From positions 62,001 to 126,000 of the forward strand of contig JASXTE010000024.1 in NCBI GenBank assembly GCA_030280995.1: DNA of 64,000 nt, read 5' to 3'. This document shows, one piece after another, positions 11,326 to 23,838 of the stretch (position 1 is its first letter; each line of letters starts with the position of its first letter). The stretch is from Hemileia vastatrix. Taxonomy: Eukaryota > Basidiomycota > Pucciniomycetes > Pucciniales > Zaghouaniaceae. The position numbers and the translations under genes were made by a program. The notes under the pieces are model-generated. The model was not told the origin of the DNA, searched no databases, and saw only the letters and a program-made list of their open reading frames with translations.

Positions 11326-12116
11326 TGTCAAGGTGCCCTTTTGGGTCTAGAAGTTTATTCGAGGTTTTTACGGGATATTTAAGGGTTTTAATGGTCTCTC
11401 AACAAAAGGTACGTATTTCTAAATCAATTTGATTAATTTACTCAAATATAAGAGGTAGGTTTTAAAATATTAATATAGATTATAGATTAGAATTACGCTG
11501 TTCTAAATACTAAATTTATAAAATATAGGAAGAAGTGTTATATTGTAATTGTAATAATAAAGTAAGTGCTGAAGGAATGGTTTTAAAAGCACAAAGTAAG
11601 AGGCCTTTTATAGGCAAAACATGAGGAAATAAAATATACGTAAGTTACACCATATACTGTAAGAATGTGAGAAAAGGAATGACTAAAAGGAGTACATATA
11701 TGACATAAGAAATAAATAAACTGGTACATCAACAAGGGCATCAAATTTATTAACAATAAAGTTTGAGTTCCTTAGACTGTCACAATTAATTACACAATAA
11801 TTAATTAATTATATTACTTTCATGGGATTCCAGATCTCTCAATGAGGTAATATAATTGTTTTAAAGTTTTTTTATTATAATTTTATTATTAAATTCTATT
11901 CCCATTGACTTATACCATTGAGCACGGTGTTAGGGAGTAAAATTGTAAGGGAAATTTTATTAACACTAATTAATTATATTACTTATTGTACTTAATTAGT
12001 TAATTGTAAGTAATACTTGAGTAGATAATTAATTATTAGTAAGGAGAAGGGGTGTGGCTTCAACTCAGTAAAATAATTAATTATTTTACCGGTTAAGTTT
12101 AGTAGCCTGGCTGACA
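11326..12116 (-). repeat. G2 3' LTR (791 bp)
   Basis: TGTCAAGG to GGCTGACA. The TATA box on the minus strand is at 11605-11612 (GCCTATAAAAGGCC). Same length as its partner and as the solo copy at 39934-40724. Confidence 0.95.
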
Positions 12117-12130
12117 CTCCCTCACTCTAA
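12117..12130 (-). other. G2 polypurine tract
   Basis: The minus strand reads T-rich sequence then AGAGTGAGGGAG directly against the LTR. G4 has the same tract, G3 has AGAGTGAGAAAG and G5 has GGGGTGAGGGAG. Confidence 0.8.
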
Positions 12131-12148
12131 AAAAAAATAAAAAAAATG

Positions 12149-15100
12149 CTATGATTTTTTCTTTTTATACTTTTTTAGTAGAGTAGGAAGATTAGATATC
12201 TCCTTCCCAGGTATCCAAGAATCGTATTCAGATGATTTATTCTTGAATCTCAATAAGTATTCTGTACCTTTTTCAGAAGTGACTATTCTGTCATTTAGAA
12301 TTTTTTCAATTTCTGCTGTTTCAGTGATTTCATTTGGGGTTTTCTTTGGTCTTCCCCTCCTTTTTGGAAATAAATCACTATTGGATGTGTAAGGTTTCAA
12401 AAGAGATATTGGAAAAACAGGATATTTTCTGTCATATGGAGAATACAAAATAGCCTCAACTGCATTATCTCCAATCATTCTTCTGACAACAAATGGACCA
12501 ACAAATGGATCTTTCAATTTGTTATTACCTTGTAAGTTGAAGTGGACTGTAGAAATCAACACTTCATCACCCTTTTTAAAAGTGTATTCTTTATGGGATT
12601 TGTCCCATCTCTTCTTCTCATATTCAAATGATTTTTCAATACATTATTGAGCATGATTTCTGCATAGTTGTTGCATTTGAAGAAAAGACTTTACACCAGA
12701 ATGTATATCCAATTTAGGTATTTTGTTATTGAGAGTTTGGGCAGGAGTATTTGGAACATATCCAAGCCAGAGCTCAAAAGGCTTTCTTTGAGTAACAGAA
12801 TGAACAGTGCTATTATAAGCAAATTCCAACCCAGGAAGTAAGGTAACCCAATCATGAGTGAATCTGTCATTATCTTTATACTGAAGGCCAAAGGCACAAT
12901 ACCTTTTAATCATGTCCTCTAAAGTCTGAATCATTCTTTCAGCTAAACCATCAGTCTGTGGATGGTGGGCAGTAGAAAGTTTCAGATCACAACCACAAAC
13001 ATCCATCAGAGACATCCAAAATTCAGAAGTAAATTTAGGGTCTCTGTCAGAGATTATGGCTTTAGGGAAACCAGCAGTATTAAACATATGAGACCACCAT
13101 AAGAAAGCTAATTCTTTAGTGGAAATATCCTTGTGAGTAGGGATAAATTTACACATTTTTGTGAATCTGTCCACAATAACCCAACAAGAGTTATAACTGT
13201 CTTTACCAGCAATAGGTTATCCTGTTACAAAATCCATGTTTATTATCTGCCATGGTGCATCAGGAGGCTCAATATGTTGCATTAATCCTGCTCTTTTACC
13301 AGTTAATCTTTTTGATTTTTGGCAAGAATCACAAGACTCAACATATAATTTTGTGTCTTCAGACATATTAACCCACCAAGCAGTGTTCTTAATTCTGATC
13401 ATTGTTTTTTCAAGATCAAAATGTCCCACTAATATGTCATCATGACAAATTTTCAAGATGATTTCTCTCATAGAAGGAGGAATAACAATAACATTACTCA
13501 AATTTCTCCTATAATATAGATATACTTCATCAATTGAAAATTTACCTTTTTCCAAAGCCTTCTGGTACTTTGGTGGAAGGGTTTTAATTAATGTTTGTAT
13601 TGAAGCATTCTTTGGATCATTTAATATGGTACATAAATTTTTCAAGTCAGTGTCCCTATCATATGAGTCCTGAATAAGCTGTAATAGCTCTTCCTCCATA
13701 TCAACAACATATATCCCATGTATATGAATAATTTCATCCTCAGGATCATAAGCAGGATTAGAGTCATTATTTGGTAAAGGTAACCTAGATAACATATCCA
13801 CATTTGAGTGAACAATACCAGCCCTATGAACAATTGTCATTCTCCCTCTTTTTTCTTGAACAGCCAACTGCCATCTGAACATATGTCTGTTTGGTGTTTT
13901 CAAGTTTAAAAGGGATTTAACTGCACTGCAGTCAGTGACAAGTTCAAATTTCTGGTCATCTAGGTAATAATGAAGCTTTTCTAGAGCCCACACTACAGCT
14001 AAACATTCCAATTGAGTAGCACCATATTTCAATTCACTATTTCTCAAGGTTCTTGAAATATAACAAATTACTAATTCTGAAACTTTATCATTTATCACTT
14101 GTTTTTGATTTAGGGCAGCACCAAGACCAATGAAACTGGCACCAGTGTACAAAACAAATGGTTGATTAAAGTCAGGTAAAGCAAGAATTGGCGCTGACAT
14201 CAAACAGTGTTTCATAGTATCAAAAGCTCTTTGTCTTTCACTATTCCAGACAAAAGCAACATCCTTTCTAGTTAATTGGGTAAGGGGTAAAGCTATTAGT
14301 TGTTAATTTTTAATATACTGTCTATAGTATCCACACATTCCCAAAAAACTTTGGAGCTCTCTAACTGTAGTAGGAGCCTTCACCTGTTGTGTGGCTGCCA
14401 CTTTGTTTTGGTCAACACATATCTGTAAGCCTGAAACAACATGACCAAGAACTTTTAAAGAATGGAAACCAAATTTACATTTCTTCAAAGCAAGTGTCAT
14501 ATTTATTTCATCCATTTTCTGGAATACTTTACACAGGTGGTTGAGATGATCCTCAAATGTTTTTGAGAATATAATGATATCATCAATATAAACCATCAGC
14601 CATCCTTCAATTATCTCTTGATCAAATGTGTTATCCATGACTTTTTGAAAAACTGAAGGGGCATTTTTAGGGCCAAATGGCATCCTAATATACTTATAAA
14701 TACCCATATGAGTGGCAATCATCAGAAAGTTCTGAGAATTTTTCTCAACAGGTACCTGGTGATATCTTTTGTTACCATCCAAACAGCTGATATATTTAGC
14801 ACCCTGTAAAGTAGCATGTATAGAGCTAATTCTAGGTAAAGGGTAGATATCATCAACAGTATAAGTATTTAGGGCTCTATAATCACCACATAACCTGGCT
14901 TTATCTTTCTCATAAGAAATTAGGACAGGTGAGATAACACAATATTTTGGTGTTTCAACTACCTTTTCAATAATATTCATTTTTAAAAGGGTAGGGATAT
15001 TGTCTTCAATATCTTTTCTCTTTGTGGGGGAAGTAGGATAAGGCTTCTTCTTTAAACTAGGTGGTATATCAGTTAATGGGCAAGACAATGAAAGTTTCAT

Positions 15101-15478
15101 TTCCTCTTTAACTAATCCCAGTTCATGTGACCCATGAGCAAAGGCCATAGGAAAAGACTTTACCAAGTTAATGATGGAATCTTTATCCTCACCAGAAAGT
15201 AGTTCTCCAAAAGAGGAATTGTCAATTTCAGACAAAAGGGCATGCATCTCTTTTGTAGATCGTCCTTTACATTGAACTACAGAATTACATGTGTTCAATT
15301 CTGGTTTCAATAATTTTTTAGGGGAGTAAATCTTAAATTTTCTCTTCCCATTCATCCCCATTTTGAAACATTGGTTTGAGGGATCCAATTTTATGCCATA
15401 CTTGGTTAAAATATCATTCCCTACAATAAACCAATTGCTTAAGTTATCATTCTTCATGACAAAAAAATCACAAATAGC
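12149..15478 (-). pseudogene. G2 pol: RT, RNase H, integrase, chromodomain
   Basis: Minus-strand order: RT with YIDD at about 14579-14590; RNase H, whose first catalytic Asp is lost (LYTGAS at about 14140, where G1, G3 and G4 have TD); the integrase HHCC zinc module around 13320-13450; the integrase core with VDRF near 13170, SDRDPKF near 13040 and the GLAERM Glu near 12940; and a chromodomain around 12160-12290 that would bind histone tails. In-frame stops break it near 15479, 14303, 13217 and 12644. All pieces share one frame. The RNase H change alone would disable replication. Confidence 0.9.
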
Positions 15479-18172
15479 TCATACAAAACCATGGTTATAT
15501 TTAAAAAACACTGTGGCTTTGTATTTCCCAATGGGGGACAAAACAGAGCCATAACCTCTCCAATTTTCAGAAATGATAGGCATCAGTTTTGATTTATAGT
15601 CTTGATCCACTGAAGCAATTGCTCTTTCAGAAACTACACTTCCTCCAGCTCCAGAATCCAGAACAACTTCTATTCTGGTTCCATTAATCAAGACTGGTGC
15701 CTTAAGAGGGGCAATAATAATTGAGTTATCCTCAATGTTCTTTATGATCTCAGCATCTTCAACTGTAGATAAAGCATTATTATCAATATCAATAGTATTT
15801 AAATAATGAATATCCTCTTCCAGCATCAAGATTTCTTGTTGAGATTCATATGAAATATTGCTGGCACAATCACTTGATGTATCATCCAGTGCTACTGTGT
15901 CATCAGCATGCTCCTCTGTTTGTTCTACAAGATTTATCTTCTTGTCACAAAAATGGCCTTTCTTCCAAGGCTTGTTGCACTTGAAGCAAGTGTTTGTTGC
16001 ATACTTTTTTGGTGCAACAGGGGCAGAAGGTTTACCAACCTTTTCCAGAGGTTTCTGTTGGTAAGTGGAGGGTTTCTCCAAAGGGGTCCTAGGAATGAAT
16101 CTTCTGGAATCATACTTGTTGTTTAGAAGGATCTCATTGCAAGTATTAATGAAAGAAGAGGGTTCTCTGGAGAACTCAGTCCTAGCCACTATCAAGTCTC
16201 TCAGAGACATTGGTAATTTATAAAGGATCCTGTCCTTCCATAACTCAAACTCCATATTTGGGTCCATTGCCCTTAAGATTTTTACAAGTTTCATTAAAAA
16301 CTCAATAGATTTATCAGTAGAAGAGCTATATCTAGTTTCCTCATACTGCCTTTGTTGGGCCATTCTGAACTGGGAGCCACCAAATTGTGCTTTAATCAAT
16401 TTCTTCCAATCCTCCCATGAGTAGTCATTCCCATCCAGGAGAACAGATTCATACCACATTAGGGCAACATTAGTAAACAAAGAAATTAACTTGGACACAA
16501 TTTCCTCATCTGGGAGTTTGTAAGAATATTTTAAGTTATCAATTCTGCAAATAAATTGTTGCCAATCAGAGGAGGAATCACCATCAAATGTAGGATATTG
16601 GTCAAGTTTTGGCCAATTCTTTTGATTTGAAGGAGTCTCCTTAGTACTAGCTTGTTTCTGAGTAAGAAGCAGCTGTAATTTCTCCAATTGGGCTGTAATC
16701 TCATTGTTTAATCCTTATGTTGAAGATCCTGGTGCATCATCAGTTTTTGATGGAAACTCAGTGTTATCAACAGGTATTTCTGGAGGTATTTTTACTTTAG
16801 ATGAACTAGCCACAGGTAATATTTGAGCATCCTGCACTATATGTTCCTTCTCAGAAATGTCAGAATATTTCTGGTCATTCAACAATGAGTTCAATTTTTC
16901 TTCAATGGTTGTTAGTCTTGTTTTCATTCTTGGAAGACTAGATAAACTCTCATTGATAGTTGCAAAAGATAACTGATTTTTATTTTGAAAAGATGAATAA
17001 TGGTCATTCAATCTTTTCAGATTCATTTTATCTATCTCCACCTCCTGGCAACAGGCAGATACAGTATCTTTCAGTTTAGACAAATCATTTTTTATATTTT
17101 GCCATAAAGCAACTTTCTTTTCATGGGTTGCTTTGTAATGAGACAATTCATGAGAGACTCTCTGTGATTCACTTCTTAATGCTTGATAACCCTGATCAGT
17201 TAATAATCTATTATATCTCTGAGTCAATTGCATGTTGTGCATTATATGGTTTTGTTTGGCAATAATATCTCTCAAGTACTCATCATTAATCTTTGCTACA
17301 TCTGGAGTGTTTCTCAATAAGGAAACTGAGTAACTTTCCAGACTCTCATAGAACTCAGGGTCAATAGTTTCATCAATTACAGCCATATTAGGGTTAATCA
17401 TTGAGGTAGCAATTAAAAGTAATGGATTAGATACATGAGTTATCTTTCTACTGCTCCCAGCCTCTACTAGTCTCAAGGTTTCTTCTTCCCTCTCAGATTT
17501 ACCTGAAAGAACAGAATCAGCTACAAGAAATGGCACTTGAGAATCAATAGAGGGGTGTACCAGGGTTTGCTGGGAATGACCATATTGGGCTTTCTTCTTC
17601 TTTTGCCTCCTTGATAGGGGTGAGGAGGTGTGGGGTTGACCTGGTTGGGTCTTGACGGACCTGCCTGAGGTAACTGATGCTGATTTTGAGACAGGTAGTC
17701 CCACTGAGTGTTTAACCAGTCCCACTGCCACTTGGACACTTCTACCTTTTCTTGGGACTGGGGAGCCAATTGTTGTTGATCCCTGGGAGGAAGAGGTTTC
17801 TTCTTCTCTTGAAGAAAGGTATCTATCCTTCTCACCTTTTCTTCAAGAGCATCTACCCTTGCCTTTAGTCTCAAGTTTTCTGTCCTTAGCTCCTTTATGT
17901 GAGTTGGCAGATTCTTTACCTATTGAGGCAATGGCATCTTTTTTATCCTGGAGCCTTTTGGAAGTTCTTCTGGTGGGTTTATCATAGGCTTCTGATCCTG
18001 AGTTGTGTCCCCTAGGATTTCTACTTCTTCCATCTCTACATCCTGTTTGGGGCAAAGATTTATTAATCTGAGAAATTCTTCTTGTTAAAGGAGAACTTAC
18101 AGAAGTAGGCTCATCATAATCAATCAAGTCTAATTCCTCTTCACGTGCAGCAGAACCACTTTGGTCAGTCAT
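15479..18172 (-). pseudogene. G2 gag-protease with a 5' intron
   Basis: Exon 1 is 18172-18101 (24 codons, DLIDYDE), intron 1 is 18100-18043 (58 bases, GTAAGT to ACAG), and exon 2 starts at 18042 with DVEM in the +1 frame. Exon 2 has an LPKG-IKK-PLPQ block, one nonsense codon (TAG near 17923), a coiled coil, KWQWDW and a PHPYQGGKRRRK stretch. The main frame resumes for the capsid (from about 17400), a zinc knuckle CFKCNKPWKKGHFC near 15965 and a protease with DSGAGG near 15655. Without splicing, the main frame stops at 17843. Stops at 16715 and 15479 also make it non-functional. Confidence 0.8.
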
Positions 18173-19226
18173 TTTAAGATTTAACTGAAATGAAGAAAAG
18201 AGACAGTAAGATTAATTAGTCTTTATTTTTAATTTTTATTTAACAGAAATAAAATAAAAATAATAATAAAAATCTTTTAGGATAAAAATCAACTAAATAA
18301 AATTAATTTATTCATTCAAAAAAATAATTTAAAACCAGGATTATAATATAATCAACTGTAGAAATAAATTAAAATTTTTATTAATAATTTTAATTAATTA
18401 TTTTCAGGATTTAAATCAACTAATTTATTACCAGGACTTAATGTCAACTGAAGTAATTAAATATGAATTTTTATTAATTAAAAAAATATTTTTATTAAAC
18501 TGATCACTTAACTACCAGGACTTAATGTCAACTGAAGTAATTAAACATGAATTTTTATTTTAAAAATTTTTATTAAACTGATCACTTAACTACCAGGACT
18601 TAATGTCAACTGAAGTAATTAAATATGAGTTTTATTAAAAAAATTTATTGAACTACCAGGACTCAAGGTCAACTGAAGTCATTAAATATGAATTATTTAT
18701 TAATTAAAAAAAATTATTGTCAGGACAATTTGTCAACTGGAACAATTAAAATTTAAATTAATCAGGACAAATGTCAACTGAAAAACTATAATAATTAATA
18801 TTAAAATATAATTATTTTATTACTTCTGGGACTAAGAACACTTATTGCTCTATTATGGTCAACCAGGAAAAATAAAAAAAAATATAATAATAAAAATAAA
18901 TTTCAAATTACCAGACACCTCCCCCTGTAAAATGAGCAAATTAATGCCACTTACAGAGTGCTGAGTAAAAGGAAATACATAGCAAATGAAGAGTGAAGAG
19001 TAACCCACAAATAGTAATATCAATAATTATCACGATATATACGACGTTTAGTCAATATATGAACCTAATTTTTGGAGCGCGGTTTAATTCTCGTTCGCAG
19101 CAAAAATTTTTGTCATGTGACGTATGACGTTCGTCGTTTTCATCACTTTCTCGTCCTTACAGGTACTCAAATGCTGATGGTCCCTTCCATTTACACCCTC
19201 AAATCACGATGCGCCATAAATAATTC
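18173..19226 (-). repeat. G2 leader with eight short hairpin units
   Basis: AT-rich leader without a gene. Units CAGGAC-N5-GTCAACTG (plus strand) occur between 18336 and 18782. Two have changed inner stems that still pair: CAGGATTATAATATAATCAACTG at 18336-18358 (split here as GATTAT/ATAATC) and GGATTTAAATCAACT at 18407-18421 (GATTT/AAATC). The segment near 19073-19105 aligns with the other leaders. Possible roles are packaging or translation control; none is shown. Confidence 0.65.
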
Positions 19227-19239
19227 GGGAAGGCCTCCA
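19227..19239 (-). other. G2 primer-binding site candidate
   Basis: Minus-strand TGGAGGCCTTCCC lies two bases inside the 5' LTR. G3 (TGAGGGCCTCTCC), G4 (TGGGGACCTTTCC) and G5 (TGGGGGTCTTTCC) have related 13-mers at the same spacing. I could not assign a tRNA. Confidence 0.6.
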
Positions 19240-19241
19240 AT

Positions 19242-20032
19242 TGTCAAGGGGCCCTTTTGGGTCTAGAAGTTTATTCGAGGTTTTTACGGGATATTTAAGG
19301 GTTTTAATGGTCTCTCAACAAAAGGTACTTATTTCTAAATCAATTTGATTAATTTACTCAAATATAAGAGGTAGGTTTTAAAATATTAATATAGATTATA
19401 GATTAGAATTACGCTGTTCTAAATACTAAATTTATAAAATATAGGAAGAAGTGTTATATTGTAATTGTAATAATAAAGTAAGTGCTGAAGGAATGGTTTT
19501 AAAAGCACAAAGTAAGAGGACTTTTATAGGCAAAACATGAGGGAATAAAATATACGGAATTTACACCATATACTGTAAGAATGTGAGAAAAAGAATGACT
19601 AAAAGGAGTACATATATGACATAAGAAATAAATAAACTGGTATGTCAACAAGGGCATCAAATTTATTAACAATAAAGTTTGAGTTCCTTAGACTTTCACA
19701 ATTAATTACACAATAATTAATTAATTATATTACTTTCACGGGATTCCAGATCTCTCACTGAGGTAATATTATTGTTTTAAAGTTTTTTTATTATAATTTT
19801 ATTATTAAATTTTATTCCCATTGACTTATACCATTGAGCACGGTGTTAGGGAGTAAAATTGTAAGGGAAATTTTATTTACACTAATTAATTATATTACTT
19901 ATTGTACTTAAATACTTAATTGTAAGTAATACTTAAGTAGATAATTAATTATTAGTAAGAAGAAGGGGTGTGGCTTCAACTCAGTAAAATAATTAATTAT
20001 TTTACCGGTTAAGTTTAGTAGCCTGGCTGACA
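19242..20032 (-). repeat. G2 5' LTR (791 bp)
   Basis: Partner of 11326-12116 with scattered substitutions. It would drive transcription leftward from a TATA box at 19521-19528. Confidence 0.95.
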
Positions 20033-20315
20033 GTAACTAAATTATGAAAATGTAATTAATTATTTATTTATTAAATACATAAAAATGTGTCCCTTTATAT
20101 GGAATATGATAATTGAATTGATGTATACTTAATTTATATGATAATAAAATTAATATAAAATTTATTTTACTTATAAAATAAAATATTTATATAATATATT
20201 ATGTAATATAAATTTAATGTAAATACATAAGCTGCAAATATTATGTCCTCTTTTAATTTCAATAAATTTGTATATTTATTTACTGGGCTCCTAGAACATC
20301 CTGGCTGACAGTAAC

Positions 20316-20574
20316 TGATGGGCTGGCTGCTCTATCAACAGTTACCCCAGATTGTCTGTTTCCAACCCCTTCTCTTAATTTTGTTGAACCCTAGTATTGG
20401 TTTCTCATCACAGGTTTTAGTCCTTTATGAATTTAAACTGGATATTCTTTTGGTCTTCAAGTTCTGGCCTCTTCACTCTTATTGGTTTGGGTTTATGGTT
20501 TTGGATGTTATTTTTTTGTTAGAAGGTACCCTGGGTGGGGTTCTAGATTTTATTTTGGCAAGTGTGGGGGTAAC
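20316..20574 (+). other. H 3' region, duplicated segment between F and G3
   Basis: There is no gene. It starts TGATGGGCTGGCTGCTC and ends GGGGGTAAC. Both ends match the G6 3' region, where the two halves are adjacent, so H holds a tandem duplication of this segment. Arm CAGTTACCCC (20339-20348) pairs with GGGTAACTG, which was split by F. A degenerate TAAACTGG hairpin is near 20420-20445. GTAAC at 20570-20574 is the G3 target duplication. Confidence 0.7.
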
Positions 20575-20751
20575 TATTGGCCGGGATGTCTAGAATATTG
20601 AAGATATGGATAGGAATAATAGAGGATAGAGGTGGAAGTAATGAAGTAGTAATATGAAATAAAATAAAATAGATATAATTTGAGAGAATAATACAACAAT
20701 ATAGTTGAGATATGACAAAGGTTGTAAGTATTAAATTAAATTGCAAATATT

Positions 20752-20783
20752 AGGGGGTATCAATGTTCAGGGATCCGCAATTA
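20752..20783 (+). repeat. HB1 left terminal inverted repeat
   Basis: AGGGGGTATCAATGTTCAGG at its start. It pairs with 38906-38937 with three mismatches (positions 17, 19, 20). Confidence 0.93.
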
Positions 20784-20833
20784 GGGATCAGGAATTTTTT
20801 TTCCCGGGATCAGACATTATTAATTGCGGAAGA

Positions 20834-20869
20834 TTCTTATCCACTAGCCCCAGGGCTAGTGGATAAGAA
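20834..20869. repeat. Perfect 17-bp palindrome in the HB1 left end
   Basis: Arms TTCTTATCCACTAGCCC and its exact complement are separated by CA. A diverged version of the core (CACTAGCCCCAG) sits at the same relative place in HB2, so it is likely a subterminal transposase-binding or structural site. Confidence 0.75.
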
Positions 20870-21080
20870 ATCCACGATAATGCATTATCCCGCCTCTTAT
20901 ACCCCAATTTCCATTCCTAATTCCTGATCCCAAACTCATCTCATCCATGATGGATTTTTAAGAAAGTCACATGACTTATAATTGCTGATGCCATCCTTAA
21001 GTATTTCCTCACTCTATGCTACTTAATTTTGGTGGCGAACACTTAAGTTTTTTTTCTATCTACACACCTCAAATTCACAT

Positions 21081-21521
21081 TTGGCGGTGAATTCCCACTT
21101 CCCTCATCACATAACCCTTCCACCAGCAACAATGAAACACCTCTCTACTAGGAAGCTACTTCACTCAACAATGAATGCTATCACTTTTCTTTTAGTTCTT
21201 TACTATAAATCTGACTCTGATTTGGAAGATGCTTTAGCTTATATGTGTTTTCTTTCCAAAAAGTGTTACATCATCACCAGGGGGCCAAATCTTTATCATG
21301 ATCCCCGATATGATCTGGCCTCCATTCTCAACATTCCTCATTTAAACTTCACACAACTTTTTAGAACTTCTCCCGATTCTTTCTTCAAACTTTATCAACT
21401 CATCTCCGATCATCCTATCTTCCATAACAATTCTCATAACAAACAGCGTAATCCTGCCATCCAACTTGCTGTTGCTCTATGTCGCTTTGGCTCAAATGGA
21501 AATGGTGCTGCCGTAAGACAT
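21081..21521 (+). pseudogene. HB1 transposase, 5' part
   Basis: This is the N-terminal region of a Harbinger (DDE_Tnp_4-type) transposase: a basic start, then a region ending in IQLAVALCRFGSNGNGA, the helical segment that precedes the nuclease domain in this family. G6 interrupts it at 21522; the remaining codons of the open frame up to 21635 are G6 LTR. The start at 21081 is the first ATG in frame and is not certain. The rest of the gene resumes at 33566. Confidence 0.88.
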
Positions 21522-22605
21522 TATGGTAAGGTAAACTCTTACAGTCGCCTTGCTGTAAGCAGAATCCGGAGGAGATATGTGGATTTAGCTGAAAACCCCG
21601 TCCTTCCAATAAAAATAACAAAATGGGAATTCTAAATCACTAAGCTAACCAATCTACTTGGATCTGATTGATAAAATAATGAAACTCTAAAATAATTAAC
21701 GCTTATTGAGATTTAAAGAAAGTGGCTGTTGATAAAGAAATACTGATAACAACAATTAAGGTGTACCAGTGAAAGATCTGAAAAGATTGACTTTTATGTT
21801 TTTATAATATTTTGAATTTTTATGAGACAGCAATAATCAAGTCCCAGTGATGAAGACCTTTCTAAAGATACCCTATATGAAGTGTGATTTAAATTGTTGA
21901 GTAGTATTTCTAAAATGTTATATAAAATATAAAGTTATAAGGGTATTACAAATTTATTTAATTTGTTGAGTAATAAAAATTGAGACCGTGGTAGTTAATG
22001 ATTAAGCTGTATGATGTGTCCCCCCTCTCAATTTCGAGTTTGAGAGTCGCTTAAGTATTCCTAGTCACGTGCCTAAGTTTTCCCCTCCAGTGCTCTTCCA
22101 GAGTCAATCCGGAGCCCGTACGGAGTCCGTCCGGACTTCCGGACTCAATTTAGAACCTTAAAACCATAATAAAAAATCTAGAAAAATTACACATAATAGA
22201 GCTACTTCCCCTTTACATACCAAACTAATTTTCGTAGTCTGCGCAGCTCTAATTACCCCGTGAAAATTCATCAAAGTTAAGTAATTTTTGAAAACGTAAA
22301 TATTTCTATAAAACTTTAAAATTCATTTAAAAATTTAAGAAAAATAGTAAAAATTCTGGGAAAATTTCCCAAGGTTCTTGAGTAACTCGACTTGATACTT
22401 ATAAATTTTCAGACCGTAAAAATAAGTTTTCTCCGTAAAATAAATTGTTTTCGTGTAGGCATTTGCTTGTGACCAATTTCTTCATATTTAAAACTCAAAT
22501 AAATTAAATAAAACCCCTTTTATAAAAAATAATAACGCCAATCTTGCACGCCGTAATAACTCCATTTACATATTTAGGTGCCGTACTAAACTTTAGGCTA
22601 CCACA
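21522..22605 (-). repeat. G6 3' LTR (1084 bp)
   Basis: On the minus strand it starts TGTGGTAGCC and ends CTTACCATA. It is 21 bases shorter than the partner, mainly from one fewer GTACGGAGTCC-type unit near 22117-22136. Confidence 0.93.
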
Positions 22606-22617
22606 TCCTCCCTCCAA
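22606..22617 (-). other. G6 polypurine tract
   Basis: Minus-strand TTGGAGGGAGGA ends directly at the LTR start TGTGGTAGCC. Confidence 0.75.
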
Positions 22618-23838
22618 TCGAGAATGTCCCCATTCTTATAACTTTGCATAAGTGGTTGAGAAATTCCAAAAGAATTATCTTGTCTAATAAAATAATTTGA
22701 TAAATTTGTTTTAGCTGGTCTTCTTATAAATCTTTATAATAAAAAAAACGTTCTTTCTTCTTCTCTGGCTTGATATAACATAAAATAAAATAATATAAAT
22801 CTTGTGATGATTCCACTACTGAGAGCAAGGTTTGAATCCCTTCAGACTCCCATATACCAGTCTTCCTTCTTGTCACAGCATTGAGAGAGTGGATCTTCCT
22901 ATGAGCCAAATACTCCTGATTCCAACCTCATAGGGCCCCCCACTGAGCCGAATTCTATGATTCCAATCTCGCCATAAGGTCCTCCAAGCTTCACACCAAA
23001 AAAAAAAAAAAAAAAAAGGCCTAACTATGAGGCACTAAAAAAAATCATTCCCTAAAATCCAACTACCATCCTAACTTCTGATTCCTTCATCACAATTTTC
23101 AAACTTTGCTATACAGCAAACCCATAAAATACTTTTGCCAGGCTTCCAATAATAATTTTAACTTTAGACCATGTCAAAGCGCCACAAATTTCACCTAATT
23201 AACCATTATGCTTTCCTTAGCATCATCACCACCTATAATTTTAACATCCTAAAGCTTATCAGCACCCAATTCCAGAAATAATTGAATAACCAGTTTAGAG
23301 TCTTAGTGGACAGTGATAAATTAAAAGATTGAATTGAGTTATCCAAACAAGATTGACATTCCAATTTAAAGTCTTGGTAGACCAAACATATAACCGATTT
23401 CCAGTTTATGGTCTTGGTGGACCAAAGATCGTTTAAGTGCATAAATATCTTGATATATTCCTAAGTAAGGCCTAGGCTTGACCAAAGATTGAATAAATTT
23501 GATAATCCAGTTTAATGTCATAGTGGACCAAACATTTGATCGACAAGTAATCCAGTATAAGGCCATAGTGGTCCAATGAATGTTGAATTATCCTGCAGAT
23601 ATTAATTTTCCAGTTTAAAGTCATAGTGGACTAAACAATGAATGAACTACCAGTTTAAAGTCATGGTTGACCAAACATTTAATCGATAAGAAATCCAGTT
23701 TAAGGTCATGGTGGACCCAGCACATGATAATAGTCCAGTTTAAGGTCTTGGTGGACCTAACATTTGATAACACTCCAGTTTAAGGTCTTGGTGGACCTAA
23801 CAAATCCAATAAAAAAAATTTTAACGATAGTCTTGAAA

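Larger units (their letters stand above)
11326..20032 (-). mobile_element. G2: full-length Ty3/gypsy chromodomain-type retrotransposon
   Basis: It has two 791-base LTRs and a GTAAC target duplication (11321-11325, 20033-20037). The PPT adjoins the left LTR, and a primer-binding segment sits two bases from the right LTR. Gene order on the minus strand is gag, protease, RT, RNase H, integrase, chromodomain. The main reading frame is continuous from 18172 to 12149 apart from in-frame stops, with no net frameshift. The LTRs differ at a few sites (for example near 11410/19327 and at the TATA region), so it is older than G5. Confidence 0.95.
10388..20310 (-). mobile_element. F: solo LTR, split by G2 (10388-11325 and 20038-20310)
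   Basis: It begins TGTTGGCCGG and ends GGCTGACA. GTAAC occurs on both sides (10383-10387 and 20311-20315). The two parts sum to 1211 bases, near the 1175-base LTR of G3, which starts TATYGGCCGG and ends in the same GGCTGACA. A minus-strand TATA box is at 10716-10723. No internal coding region belongs to it, so it is the product of LTR-LTR recombination. Confidence 0.85.

Noticed and set aside
22120..22140. CpG-rich CGTACGGAGTCCGTCCGG as a regulatory island
   Set aside because: Too short, and explained by slippage of a small unit within the G6 LTR.
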